Of a stretch of 44,056 nucleotides of DNA, positions 1-8,506 are shown in pieces. This stretch comes from Nonomuraea turkmeniaca (GTDB lineage Bacteria > Actinomycetota > Actinomycetes > Streptosporangiales > Streptosporangiaceae), in assembly GCF_005889735.1 (NCBI RefSeq), contig NZ_VCKY01000069.1:1-44056 (forward strand). Direction: 5' to 3'. Every line of letters starts with the position of its first letter. The stretch's first letter is position 1. Below the pieces are notes generated by a model. The model saw only the letters and a program-made list of their open reading frames with translations. It did no database searches and was not told the DNA's origin. Position numbers and translations under genes: made by a program.

Positions 1-68
1 ACCCTCCCCCCGGCCGCCCGCTGACGGACCACCCTCGTGGTCGGTGGCGCGGCGCGCGGCATGAAGAA

Positions 69-98
69 GGCGCCGCACCCGAAAACGGGCGCGGCGCC
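69..98 (-). terminator. GC-rich hairpin after ino1
   Basis: An inverted repeat with 8-bp arms (ggcgccgc at 69-76, gcggcgcc at 91-98) continues inward as cccg/cggg around an aaaa loop. It lies about 20 bp beyond the stop codon of the leftward ino1 gene, and a short TTCTTC run follows it on the minus strand. This is the position and shape expected of an actinobacterial intrinsic terminator, although a true U-tract is missing. A weaker hairpin (gaccac/gtggtc, 27-42) follows. Confidence 0.55.
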
Positions 99-120
99 GT
101 AGGCCGGATGGGTCAGCGGG

Positions 121-1200
121 TCACCGCTCGACCTCACCCCGGATGAACTTCTCGACGTACTCCCGAGCCTCATCGTCCGAGAACTGCTGCGGCGGCGACT
201 TCATGAAGTACGAGGACGCCGACAGGATCGGCCCGCCGATCCCCCGATCGAGGGCGATCTTGGTGGCCCGCACCGCGTCGATGATGATTCCCGCCGAATT
301 AGGCGAGTCCCAAACCTCGAGCTTGTACTCCAAGTTGAGCGGTGTGTCGCCGAACGACCGCCCCTCGAGCCGCACGTACGCCCACTTCCGGTCGTCCAGC
401 CACGGCACGTGGTCCGACGGCCCGATGTGCACGTCGGCCTTGCCCATCTCGTGCGGGATCTGCGAGGTGACCGACTGCGTCTTCGAGATCTTCTTGGACT
501 GGAGCCGTTTGCGCTCCAGCATGTTCATGAAGTCCATGTTGCCGCCGAAGTTGAGCTGGTACGTGCGCAGCAGCTCAACGCCACGGTCCTCGAACAGCTT
601 GGCCAGAACCCGGTGCGTGATCGTGGCGCCGACCTGCGACTTGATGTCGTCACCGACGATCGGCACCCCCGCCTCGGTGAACTTCTCCGCCCACACCGGG
701 TCGGAGGCGATGAAGACCGGCAGCGCGTTCACGAATCCGACGCCCGCGTCGATGGCGCACTGCGCGTAGAAGCGGTCGGCCTCCTCGGAGCCCACGGGCA
801 GGTAGGAGACCAGGACGTCGACCTGGCTGTCCCTGAGCACCTGCACCACGTCGACGGGCGCCTCGTCGGACTCCTCGATGATCTCCCGGTAGTACTCACC
901 CAGGCCGTCGAAGGTATGACCACGCTGGACGGTCACCCCCAGCGGCGGCACATCCGTGATCTTGATCGTGTTGTTCTCGCTGGCGACGATCGCCTCGGAC
1001 AGGTCCCGGCCGACCTTCTTGGCATCCACGTCGAACGCCGCGACGAACTCGACGTCGCCGACGTGGTAGTCGCCGAACTTCACGTGCATCAGGCCCGGGA
1101 CCCGTGTGTCCGGGTCGGCGTCCCTGTAGAAGTGGACGCCCTGGACCAGCGACGACGCGCAGTTGCCGACACCGACAATGGCCACGCGAACCGAACCCAT
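121..1200 (-). CDS. ino1: Inositol-3-phosphate synthase
   Basis: Converts glucose-6-phosphate to 1L-myo-inositol-1-phosphate with NAD, supplying inositol for phosphatidylinositol and mycothiol in actinobacteria. The 359-residue product opens with a Rossmann glycine motif (VAIVGVGNCASSL) and carries the family's central NALPVFIAS, GDDIKSQVGAT and LNFGGNMDF blocks and a C-terminal substrate region with SPNSAGI. This is the short actinobacterial/archaeal class. I start it at the ATG at 1200 (MGSVRVA), because AAGGGAG lies 8 nt upstream and this is the usual family start. An in-frame ATG at 1221 would overlap the padR stop. The gene follows padR by 13 nt, so the two are probably co-transcribed and controlled from the palindrome upstream of padR. 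Confidence 0.95.
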   Translation of the reverse strand: MGSVRVAIVGVGNCASSLVQGVHFYRDADPDTRVPGLMHVKFGDYHVGDVEFVAAFDVDAKKVGRDLSEAIVASENNTIKITDVPPLGVTVQRGHTFDGLGEYYREIIEESDEAPVDVVQVLRDSQVDVLVSYLPVGSEEADRFYAQCAIDAGVGFVNALPVFIASDPVWAEKFTEAGVPIVGDDIKSQVGATITHRVLAKLFEDRGVELLRTYQLNFGGNMDFMNMLERKRLQSKKISKTQSVTSQIPHEMGKADVHIGPSDHVPWLDDRKWAYVRLEGRSFGDTPLNLEYKLEVWDSPNSAGIIIDAVRATKIALDRGIGGPILSASSYFMKSPPQQFSDDEAREYVEKFIRGEVER

Positions 1201-1213
1201 CGCACTCGCTCCC

Positions 1214-1804
1214 TTACTCATCAGTTGACGTGGTATCTCTTTCGGGCCTCTCCTCAGAGGAGGCCCGACGCTCTGTTGCGATCAGCTCGTTCAGCCAGCG
1301 CACCTCGCGCTCGACCGACTCGAGCCCATGACGCTGCAGCTCGAGCGTGTAACTGTCGAGGCGCTCCCTGGTGCGCGCCAGTGCGGTCCGCACGGCGTCG
1401 AGCCGCTCCTCAAGCCGGCTACGGCGGCCTTCGAGTATGCGCAAGCGCACTTCGGCCTCGGTGTGGCGGAAGAACGCGAAGTGCACACCGAAGCTCTCGT
1501 CCTCCCACGCGGAAGGCCCGGCTTGCGTCAGCATCTCCTGCAGCCGTTCCTTGCCCTCGGCGGTCAGCTTGTAAACGATCTTTGATCGGCCGCCGACGAT
1601 CGTGGCGGGAGCGGGCTGCTCCTCCGCGATGAGCCCTTGAGCCAGAAGCGATCGAAGACACGGATAGAGCGATCCGTAGGAGAACGCGCGGAACATCCCC
1701 AGCAGGGCGTTGAGCCGTTTGCGCAGCTCATAGCCGTGGAGTGGAGTCTCGTGCAGCGACCCGAGCACGGCCAGTTCCAAGACCCTGCCCTGTCCGCCGG
1801 CCAT
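1214..1804 (-). CDS. PadR family transcriptional regulator
   Basis: A 196-residue regulator with an N-terminal winged helix (about residues 8-90, opening with the LELAVLGSLHETPLHGYELRK type motif of PadR proteins, then GSLYPCLRSL). A C-terminal helical dimerisation region (PadR_C-like, about 95-180) contains an Arg/Glu-rich coiled coil. The gene sits directly upstream of ino1 in the same orientation, the order known from Mycobacterium and Streptomyces, so it probably controls inositol synthesis and itself. A GAGGAGG ribosome binding site lies 9 nt before the ATG. A near-perfect PadR-type operator lies upstream. The effector cannot be read from sequence. Confidence 0.9.
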   Translation of the reverse strand: MAGGQGRVLELAVLGSLHETPLHGYELRKRLNALLGMFRAFSYGSLYPCLRSLLAQGLIAEEQPAPATIVGGRSKIVYKLTAEGKERLQEMLTQAGPSAWEDESFGVHFAFFRHTEAEVRLRILEGRRSRLEERLDAVRTALARTRERLDSYTLELQRHGLESVEREVRWLNELIATERRASSEERPERDTTSTDE

Positions 1805-1827
1805 GGGAACCGCCCTCCTCTCGCGTC

Positions 1828-1848
1828 GATGTATCGAGCCGATACATC
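1828..1848. promoter_or_regulatory. Probable PadR operator (21-bp palindrome)
   Basis: Perfect 9-bp arms GATGTATCG (1828-1836) and CGATACATC (1840-1848) are separated by AGC, 24 bp upstream of the padR start. The ATGTAT...ATACAT layout resembles known PadR-family operators. A looser copy (GATA...TATC, about 1854-1874) follows and could be a second half-occupied site. The site lies between padR and the rightward DUF5318 gene, so it might affect both. Confidence 0.7.
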
Positions 1849-1938
1849 CCCAGGATACGTCGGTCCGCTATATCGCTGCAATCTATGGATTTCCCAAGTC
1901 GTTGGGACGATCGCCCGAAACGCCGTAGTCTGGCGCTC

Positions 1939-2325
1939 ATGTGGTCACAGCGAAGGGTGGTGGATTACGGCCTCGCGAAAAAGGCGGCCGTCCGCTCCGT
2001 TCGCGCCGGGCGTACTTCGCGCGGCGACGTTTGTGACGCACAGCCGTACCTCCTTCGCGCGGCGCGCCACTTCGGCGAGCCGACCGAACGCCTCTGCCCG
2101 GTCTGCGAGAGGGAGAACGTCACCAATGTGACCTATGTCTATGGGGATGCCCTCGGTAGGCATGCCGGACAGGCAAAGGTCACGTCGGAACTCGCCACCA
2201 TGGCCCATGATTACGATGAGTTCCGGGTGTACGTCGTCGAGGTCTGTCAAGGTTGTTCCTGGAACCACCTGACGGTTTCGTACGTCCTCGGCAACGGACC
2301 GCCTGACCTCTTCGGTCAAGCGTGA
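1939..2325 (+). CDS. DUF5318 family protein
   Basis: A 128-residue protein starting MWSQRRVVDYGLAKK. It has two Cys pairs suggesting a zinc ribbon (LCPVCERENV near residues 53-62 and VCQGCSW near 102-108), followed by NHLTVSYVLG. It corresponds to the conserved actinobacterial protein encoded just before the class A PBP gene (position of Rv0049 in M. tuberculosis). Its function is unknown. The metal site is inferred from the cysteine spacing. Reading could extend in frame to 1741, but the conserved part begins at 1939. Confidence 0.8.
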   Translation: MWSQRRVVDYGLAKKAAVRSVRAGRTSRGDVCDAQPYLLRAARHFGEPTERLCPVCERENVTNVTYVYGDALGRHAGQAKVTSELATMAHDYDEFRVYVVEVCQGCSWNHLTVSYVLGNGPPDLFGQA

Positions 2326-2380
2326 AGACCGAGGGCGGCGAGGAACCTCACGCCCAACCGCCGTTTTTGTTCCGACGACA

Positions 2381-5020
2381 GTGCGAGGACGTGTGAGTAA
2401 CAGCATGAATGAGGGAACGCCACGGCCTGGGAGGCGCCGTCGCTCCAGCTCATCCCGTTCTGTGCCCCAGGGTTCTCCACCGCAAACCGGCGAACCCTCC
2501 CGGGGTTCCGGCCAGCCGCAGCGTCGTCCGGAAGCCGCTTTCGAGCAGACGGGCGCGATGGCCGCGCAGCCGTACGACGGCTCGCCCCAGCCGCGGCGGG
2601 ACGACCCCGCGACCCAGCGCGGCGACCAGCCGCCGCCGCGCTCGCGCTCACGCGCCCGCCAGGACACGAACACGGTGAGTAATCAGGAGACCGTGGTCTC
2701 CGAAAGCCCGCGGCGCTCGCGACGGAGGCCGGGGCAGGGCGGACCGCCGGAGCCCCCTGGGCCGCCGGGGCCGCCGAAGAAGAACCCGGGCGGCTGGCGC
2801 AGGTTCGTGCCCAGCTGGAAGATCGTCATGGCCGGATTCGTGGTGATCACGGCCGGGCTCTTCGGCATGATCATGGTGGCGTACGCCAACACCCACGTGC
2901 CCACGGGCACTCAGGACGAGGCGATCGCGCAGCAGAGCACGATCTACTACAGCGACGCCAAGACCCCGATCGCCCACCTCGGGATGAAGCGGGAGATCAT
3001 CGAGCTGGAGCAGATGGCCCCGCAGGTCAGGGACGCCACGATCGCCATCGAGAACCAGTCGTTCTACGAGGACTCCGGCATCTCCATCCCCGGCATGATC
3101 CGGTCGCTGTACATGACCGCGACCGGGCAGCAGCTCCAGGGCGCCTCGACGATCACCCAGCAGATGGCGCGCAATTACTACGACGGCCTGAGCCAGGAAG
3201 TCTCGATCAAGCGCAAGATCAATGAGATCTTCGTCGCGGTCAAGCTCGACGACACCCTGACCAAGGACGAGATCCTGAAGCGCTACCTCAACACGGTCAA
3301 CTTCGGCCGGGCCTACGGCGTTGAGGCTGCTTCGAAGGCGTACTTCGGCGAAAGGGTCACCGCCGCGAAGCTGACCCCCGAGCAGGGCGCCTATCTCGCC
3401 GCGCGAATCCAGCAGCCCAACTGGAAGGCCGACGAGCCCGCGCTGAGGGCCCGGTTCAAGGCCGTCATCGACAACATGGCCATGCTCTGGCCGGAGAAGT
3501 ACGGCAACCTCCCGCAGACCGCGAAGTTCCCCGCGACGGCCAAGGCCAGCAACGACAACGAGCTGGGCGGCATCAAGGGCTACATGGTGACGGAGGTGCT
3601 CAAGGAGCTCGAGGCCCGCGGTCTCACCGGCGACGAGATCAGGAGCGGCGGCTACGAGATCATCTCCACCTTCGACAAGAGGCTCATGAAGGCCGCGAGG
3701 GACGCGGTGACGAGCACGATGCGGGGGATGAGCAAGGAGTACCACGCGGGCCTGGCGGCGGTGAACCCGAAGAACGGCCGCGTCGTGGCGTTCTACGGCG
3801 GCACCAACTACGTGACGGACCCGTGGAACGAGCCCTTCCAGTCCAAGAAGCAGGCCGCGTCCGCGTTCAAGCCGTACGTGCTGGCCGCGTGGCTGCAGGC
3901 CGGCTACTCGCTCAAGAGCTACGTGCCAGGCAATGAGACCGTGCCGAAGGAGCTCCCCGGCGTGCAGGAGGAGGGCATCAGGAACAGCCACAACGTCGGC
4001 CGCTCCGTCGACGTGGTCAAGGCGACCGCCCAGTCGGTCAACACCGCGTTCGTTTCAATGGCCTTCGCCCTGCCCAACAAGCTCGACGATGTGAAGAACC
4101 TCGTCACGGCGGCCGGGTTCAACGAGAAGGACATGCAGGACGACGTCGACGTCCACAGCTACCAGTTCGCCATCGGCAGCGCCCCGGTGACCCCGGTAGA
4201 GCAGGCCGCGGGCTACTCGATTTTCGCCAACGGCGGCAAGTACACCCGCCACCACGTGGTCATCGAAGTCCGGCTGAACAAGCAGGTGGTCTACGGGGAG
4301 CAGAAGCCCACCAAGAACGTCATCGACGCCGGGGTCGCCGCCGACTCGACGGTGGCCATGCAGGAGGTGCTGCGCAGCGGCACCGCGGCGGGCAAGGGGC
4401 TGGGCAGCCGTCCCGCTGCGGGCAAGACCGGCACCAACAACGACGAGAACGGCGCCTGGTTCGTCGGTTACACGCCGCAGTACTCCACCGCGGTCGGGTT
4501 CTACCGGGAGGAGTGCAGGACGAAGAGCGGCAAGGTCGTCCCGCCCCTGCACTCCAACTGCCCCATCACGCCCGGCGGCAAGCCGAGCAAGAAGTACGAC
4601 ATCAACAACCCGTACACCCGGCCGCATGAGGTGTCCCTGGGCTTCGAGGGCGCCGGTCCGCCCACGATCGCCTGGCAGAAGTTCATGCTGGCCGCCCACC
4701 AGGGCAAGCCGATCGAGCAGTTCCCGCAGAAGGCCGAGGTCGGCCTGCCGGAGAACATCGTGCCGAGCCCGACGCCCACGCCGACGCCGTCAGCCGACGA
4801 CAACCCGTTCACCGACGAGGACCCGTTCGGCGACGACCCCGGCACCGGCGAAGACGGCTGCCTCTTCCCGCCGTGCGGCAACACCCCCACCGGTGACGAC
4901 CCCACTGTCGACGATGACGGCACCACCGACGACGGGTTCCCGCAGGGCGGCGACGACGGAGGGTTCGGCGGCGGTCTGGCGCCCGCACCACGGCCCACTG
5001 GCCGGATCGAGGGTCAGTGA
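2381..5020 (+). CDS. Class A penicillin-binding protein (bifunctional)
   Basis: Polymerises lipid II and cross-links peptidoglycan at the membrane (PonA1-like). The layout is a long cytosolic Arg/Pro/Ser-rich N-terminus (about 1-145), a single membrane helix (about 148-168), a GT51 domain (about 190-370) with IAIENQSFYED and QGASTITQQMARN, and a transpeptidase domain with SAFK (Ser494), SVN (552-554) and KTG (682-684). The tail is rich in Thr-Pro repeats, then Asp/Gly. The start is ambiguous: GTG 2381, GTG 2393 and ATG 2405 are all in frame near GAGGA at 2385-2389. It is the first gene of a coupled trio, its stop overlapping the next GTG. The position matches Rv0050. Confidence 0.93.
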   Translation: MRGRVSNSMNEGTPRPGRRRRSSSSRSVPQGSPPQTGEPSRGSGQPQRRPEAAFEQTGAMAAQPYDGSPQPRRDDPATQRGDQPPPRSRSRARQDTNTVSNQETVVSESPRRSRRRPGQGGPPEPPGPPGPPKKNPGGWRRFVPSWKIVMAGFVVITAGLFGMIMVAYANTHVPTGTQDEAIAQQSTIYYSDAKTPIAHLGMKREIIELEQMAPQVRDATIAIENQSFYEDSGISIPGMIRSLYMTATGQQLQGASTITQQMARNYYDGLSQEVSIKRKINEIFVAVKLDDTLTKDEILKRYLNTVNFGRAYGVEAASKAYFGERVTAAKLTPEQGAYLAARIQQPNWKADEPALRARFKAVIDNMAMLWPEKYGNLPQTAKFPATAKASNDNELGGIKGYMVTEVLKELEARGLTGDEIRSGGYEIISTFDKRLMKAARDAVTSTMRGMSKEYHAGLAAVNPKNGRVVAFYGGTNYVTDPWNEPFQSKKQAASAFKPYVLAAWLQAGYSLKSYVPGNETVPKELPGVQEEGIRNSHNVGRSVDVVKATAQSVNTAFVSMAFALPNKLDDVKNLVTAAGFNEKDMQDDVDVHSYQFAIGSAPVTPVEQAAGYSIFANGGKYTRHHVVIEVRLNKQVVYGEQKPTKNVIDAGVAADSTVAMQEVLRSGTAAGKGLGSRPAAGKTGTNNDENGAWFVGYTPQYSTAVGFYREECRTKSGKVVPPLHSNCPITPGGKPSKKYDINNPYTRPHEVSLGFEGAGPPTIAWQKFMLAAHQGKPIEQFPQKAEVGLPENIVPSPTPTPTPSADDNPFTDEDPFGDDPGTGEDGCLFPPCGNTPTGDDPTVDDDGTTDDGFPQGGDDGGFGGGLAPAPRPTGRIEGQ

Positions 5021-6339
5021 CGAGCACTGAGGCACGCGTCCCGCTGATGGCGCGTGCCGTGCCGTACCTTCCCCTGGGGCTGTTCGCGGCCCTGGGGGCG
5101 ACGCTCGCGTACGTGGTGCGGCTGCCGTGCCGCACCGGGGGCTGGAACGACCAGGTCTCGACGTACACGAACTTCTGCTACACCGACATCTACCCGCTCT
5201 ACTTCGACCGGCAGCTGGCCACCCAGAACCCCTACTTCGCCCAGGTGGACTTCGACAAGCAGGTCGAGTACCCGGTGGTTCTGGGCGAGGTCATGCAGGT
5301 GATCAGCTGGATCTCCCGGACGCTCGAGATCGACCGGGTCGCGCAGGCGGTCAAGTTCTACGACCTGACGGTGATCCTGCTCGGCATGTGCCTCGTGGCC
5401 GGCGTGCTGCTGATGGCGGCGGTGGCCGGGCCGGCGCGGCGGTGGGACGCGCTCTGGTACGCGATCTCGCCGGCCGTGGTGCTGGCCGCGTACATCAACT
5501 GGGACCTGGTCGCGGGCGCGCTGTCGATGGGCATGCTACTGGCCTGGGCGCGGCGCCGGCAGGCGCTCGCCGGGGTGCTGCTGGGGCTGGCGATCGCGAC
5601 GAAGTTCTACCCGCTCATGTTCGTGGGCGCGTTGTTCCTGCTCACGTGGCGTACCGGGCGATGGCGGCCGTTCCTGGTCACGATGGCCTCGGCGGCGGGC
5701 ACCTGGATCGTGGTGAACGCGCCGTTCATGATCTTCGCTTGGGAGGGGTGGCGCAGGTTCTACGTCTTCTCCCAGGAGCGTGGGGTGGACTGGGGCTCGC
5801 CGTGGTTGTTCTTCCAGAACAAGGGCTGGCCCATTCTCGGCGAGTGGGACGTCAGCACGCTCGGCATGTTGTCGCTGGGCGTCCTGTGCCTGGGCATCGC
5901 CGTGCTGACGCTGGCCGCGCCGCACCGGCCGCGGCTGGCACAGATCTGCTTTCTGGCGCTGGCCGCCTTCATGATGACGAACAAGGTGTGGTCGCCGCAG
6001 TTCGTGCTCTGGCTGGTGCCGTTCGCGGTGCTGGCCAGGCCCAACTGGAAGCCGCTCGCGCTCTGGCAGCTGGCCGAGGTCTGGTACTTCGCCGCCATCT
6101 GGCTCTACCTGCTCTCGCAGCCGCCGCTGGACCGGGACGACCTGGGAATCGGCGATGACACGTACTTCACCGCCGTCTGGGGTCGCATCATCACCATCGG
6201 GATCATGATGGCGTTCGTGGTGCGGGACATCCTGCGGCCCGACAAGGACGTGGTCCGGCAGGCCGACATCGACGATCAGGGAGGCGGCGTCTTCGACGAC
6301 GCGCCTGACCGGTTCACGCTGGCGTCCGCCGTACGATGA
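5017..6339 (+). CDS. GT87-like polyprenyl-linked glycosyltransferase, integral membrane
   Basis: A 440-residue multi-spanning protein with roughly ten hydrophobic segments. It resembles GT-C family (GT87, DUF2029) mannosyltransferases that use polyprenyl-phosphate sugars outside the membrane. After the first helix comes an extracytoplasmic loop (residues about 38-85) with acidic residues and two Cys. NWDLVAGALS and ATKFYPLMFVGALF are typical of the family. It starts at GTG 5017, overlapping the PBP stop (GTGA), so translation is coupled. It occupies the position of Rv0051. Sugar and acceptor are unknown. The pairing with a PBP suggests envelope glycan or lipoglycan work. Confidence 0.75.
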   Translation: MTSTEARVPLMARAVPYLPLGLFAALGATLAYVVRLPCRTGGWNDQVSTYTNFCYTDIYPLYFDRQLATQNPYFAQVDFDKQVEYPVVLGEVMQVISWISRTLEIDRVAQAVKFYDLTVILLGMCLVAGVLLMAAVAGPARRWDALWYAISPAVVLAAYINWDLVAGALSMGMLLAWARRRQALAGVLLGLAIATKFYPLMFVGALFLLTWRTGRWRPFLVTMASAAGTWIVVNAPFMIFAWEGWRRFYVFSQERGVDWGSPWLFFQNKGWPILGEWDVSTLGMLSLGVLCLGIAVLTLAAPHRPRLAQICFLALAAFMMTNKVWSPQFVLWLVPFAVLARPNWKPLALWQLAEVWYFAAIWLYLLSQPPLDRDDLGIGDDTYFTAVWGRIITIGIMMAFVVRDILRPDKDVVRQADIDDQGGGVFDDAPDRFTLASAVR

Positions 6340-7403
6340 TCACTCGCTCGGCGGGCCGGGACGCACTGCTGCTCTGGTTCGGCTCGCGGGCGGGGCTGCT
6401 GATCGCGACGTTGTTCGGCGTGACGCTGGGCGAATATCTAGATAAGTGGCGCAAGTGGGATGCCGGGCTGTTCATCACGATCGCCCAGTACGGCTACGAC
6501 GGCGAGCCAGGCAGACCGGCGGATGAGGGGTTGCCCGCATTCTTCCCTGGCCTGCCGGCCGTGCTGCGCGTGGTGCACCTCGTGGTGCCGGACTGGGAGG
6601 CGGCCGGGCTGCTCGTCTCGCTCGTCGCGGGCGCGGTGGCCATGGTGGCGCTGGCCAGGCTGGCCGAGTACGAGGGCGCGAACGGGTGGATGGCGGTGCT
6701 GGCGCTGCTGGCCTTCCCGATGGCGGTGTTCCTGGCCGCGGGTTACAGCGAGGGGCTCTTCCTGGCCTTCGCCATTCCCGCGTGGCTGGCCGCCAGGCAG
6801 GGGCACTGGGCGCAGGCCGCGCTGCTCGCGGCCGGGGCCTCGTGCGTGCGGATCACGGGGTTGTTCCTGGCGCTCGCGCTCGTCGTGGAGTTTTTCATGC
6901 GCCGGGAGTCGCCCGCCCGCTTGGCCGGGTGGCTGGTCGTGCCGTTCCTGCCGCTGGTGGCGTACTCGTATTACCACTACAGCAGGTCGGGCGACTGGCT
7001 GGCGTGGAAGCACGCGCAGGAGGCCGGCTGGGGGCGCGAGTTCGAGTGGCCGTGGGAGGCGTGGAAGACGACCTGGCGCTCGGCCATGGGGACCGACGAC
7101 TTCGCGGTGGCCTTCCGCATGGAGATCGCCGGGGCCGTGGTGGTCGTCGCGGTGCTGGTGTGGCTGCTCGTGCTGCGCAGGTGGAGCGAGCTGGTCTACA
7201 CGGGAGCGCAGGCCGCGGCGCTGATGACCTCGGCGTACTACCTGTCGATCCCGCGCTCGCTGGTGTTGTGGTTCCCGCTGTGGGTGCTGGTCGCGAAGGC
7301 CGGGACGAGAAACACGTGGGTGTTCGTGCTCTACGGCCTGATCTCGGGGCCGCTCATGCTGGTGAACACCGCCCGGTTCCTCAGCGGGGCGTGGGCGGGG
7401 TAA
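6336..7403 (+). CDS. PIG-V-like mannosyltransferase, integral membrane
   Basis: A 355-residue polytopic protein with features of the PIG-V/GPI mannosyltransferase II superfamily: a KWRKWDAGLFITIAQYGY block near residue 38 (the WDA signature with following aromatic residues), an FFPGLPAVLR segment near 68, then alternating hydrophobic helices. It begins at an ATG overlapping the upstream stop (ATGA at 6336), so it is the third member of a coupled PBP/GT-C/PIG-V set. Bacterial homologues are thought to act on polyprenyl-phosphomannose, which is family knowledge; the substrate here is not known. Two ggtaatcca copies (7399-7407, 7428-7436) end the gene region. Confidence 0.75.
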   Translation: MITRSAGRDALLLWFGSRAGLLIATLFGVTLGEYLDKWRKWDAGLFITIAQYGYDGEPGRPADEGLPAFFPGLPAVLRVVHLVVPDWEAAGLLVSLVAGAVAMVALARLAEYEGANGWMAVLALLAFPMAVFLAAGYSEGLFLAFAIPAWLAARQGHWAQAALLAAGASCVRITGLFLALALVVEFFMRRESPARLAGWLVVPFLPLVAYSYYHYSRSGDWLAWKHAQEAGWGREFEWPWEAWKTTWRSAMGTDDFAVAFRMEIAGAVVVVAVLVWLLVLRRWSELVYTGAQAAALMTSAYYLSIPRSLVLWFPLWVLVAKAGTRNTWVFVLYGLISGPLMLVNTARFLSGAWAG

Positions 7404-7442
7404 TCCATATACCCGTTTCTTCGTCTCGGTAATCCAGGGAAG

Positions 7443-7462
7443 TTATCCACAGGCTGTGTATA
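7443..7462. promoter_or_regulatory. DnaA-box match within an imperfect palindrome
   Basis: In the 63-bp gap between two converging genes, 7443-7451 reads TTATCCACA, an exact classical DnaA box. It also forms the left side of an inverted repeat (TATCCACAG at 7444-7452 and CTGTGTATA at 7454-7462, 8 of 9 positions matching). Its place downstream of both genes argues against a promoter role. A protein-binding site or a transcript-end structure is possible. Confidence 0.35.
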
Positions 7463-7466
7463 TTCG

Positions 7467-8210
7467 CTAGAGGTTCTTCCTCAGGAACGCGATGTCGTCC
7501 GCCTGGCCGGCGGCAGGCGTCTCCACCACGATCGGGGTATCGGCCGCCCGGCAGACCGCCAGGATCAACTCGGAGTCGATCCTGCCCTGGCCGAGATTGG
7601 CGTGACGGTCGGCGCCGGAGTCGAACTCGTCGCGCGAGTCGTTGCAGTGAACCAGGTCGATGCGGCCGGTGATGGCCTTGACCCGGTCGACCAGGTCGAC
7701 CAGCTCCTCGCCGCCCGCGTGGGCATGGCAGGTGTCGAGGCAGAAGCCCACGTCGAACCCGTCGAGCGCGTCCCAGAGCCGGGCGATGCGCTCCAGCTTG
7801 CGCGCCATCGCGTTGCCGCCGCCCGCGGTGTTCTCGATCAGCACGGGGATCGGGCACTCCATGCGCTCGAACACCTTGCGCCAGTTGTCGAACCCCTTCT
7901 GCGGGTCGTCGCTCTTGTTGACGTGGCCGCCGTGCACGATCAGCGCCTTGGCGCCCAGTCCCGCGGCCGCCTTCAGGTGCTGCTCCAGCAGCTTGCGACT
8001 GGGGATCCTGATGCGGTTGTTGGTGGTCGCCACATTGATCAGGTACGGCGCGTGAATGTAGATGTCCACACCCTGGACCGGCTTGGCGGGCAGCACGGGC
8101 TTGTCGTAACCCTGGGGGTCGCCGAGGAAGAACTGCACCACCTCGGCCCCGACCTCCTCGGCATGAGCGGCGGGGTCGTCCTGATCGACATGAGCTCCGA
8201 TGCGCACCAT
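7467..8210 (-). CDS. nfo: Endonuclease IV (AP endonuclease, Nfo family)
   Basis: A TIM-barrel AP endonuclease that nicks DNA 5' of abasic sites using a tri-metal zinc centre. The 247-residue protein shows the expected ordered metal-ligand motifs: HAPYLIN, VHGGH, LIENTAGGG, CLDTCHAHAGG, HCNDS, DRHANLGQG and a final ETP. It is shorter than the about 285-residue E. coli enzyme because early helices are compact. The start is the ATG at 8210. It is a single gene, converging with the PIG-V-like gene. The symbol is by family; a sugar-isomerase-like TIM barrel is less likely given all these motifs. Confidence 0.9.
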   Translation of the reverse strand: MVRIGAHVDQDDPAAHAEEVGAEVVQFFLGDPQGYDKPVLPAKPVQGVDIYIHAPYLINVATTNNRIRIPSRKLLEQHLKAAAGLGAKALIVHGGHVNKSDDPQKGFDNWRKVFERMECPIPVLIENTAGGGNAMARKLERIARLWDALDGFDVGFCLDTCHAHAGGEELVDLVDRVKAITGRIDLVHCNDSRDEFDSGADRHANLGQGRIDSELILAVCRAADTPIVVETPAAGQADDIAFLRKNL

Positions 8211-8230
8211 GTCACGAGCTTATCCGGAGC

Positions 8231-8445
8231 GGCGAGCCTGGGGCGGAGAGCGGCAGCTTGCGTGACCAGCGGAGCCCCGTGCGAGCGCGACCATGAGCAG
8301 GCGCGGCGAGCCTGGGGCGGAGAGCGGCAGCTTGCGTGACCAGCGGAGCCCCGTGCGAGCGCGACCATGAGCAGGTGCGGCGAGCCTGGGGCGGAGAGCG
8401 GCGGCTCGCGTGACGGGCGAGGCGCTGTGCGAGCGCTACCAGGAG
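8231..8445. repeat. 74-bp tandem repeat, about 2.9 copies
   Basis: Two near-identical 74-bp units begin at 8231 and 8305 (each opening ggcgagcctggggcggagag) and a degenerate third unit begins at 8379 and fades by about 8445. The period, 74, is not a multiple of three and no frame with coding character runs through it. Each unit has ggggc and gcccc segments able to pair, and ends with gaccatgagcag. It separates the start of the endonuclease IV gene from a small membrane protein gene. Confidence 0.85.
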
Positions 8446-8506
8446 TGCGTTTGCACGCAGGGCGCTCGGGCAGTCGCAGTGCACCCCCTACCCGAGGAGA
8501 AACAAT

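Noticed and set aside
409..1632. 407-codon plus-strand open frame opposite ino1 and padR
   Set aside because: Antisense shadow in high-GC coding DNA; Arg/Leu/Val/His-rich composition with no domain, while the opposite strand encodes clear Ino1 and PadR proteins.
2648..3991. 447-codon minus-strand frame opposite the PBP gene
   Set aside because: Shadow of the PBP frame; His/Arg/Leu/Val-biased with no motif.
8212..8484. 90-codon minus-strand frame across the 74-bp repeats
   Set aside because: The repeat period is not a multiple of three, so each copy is read in a different frame; no protein repeat results.
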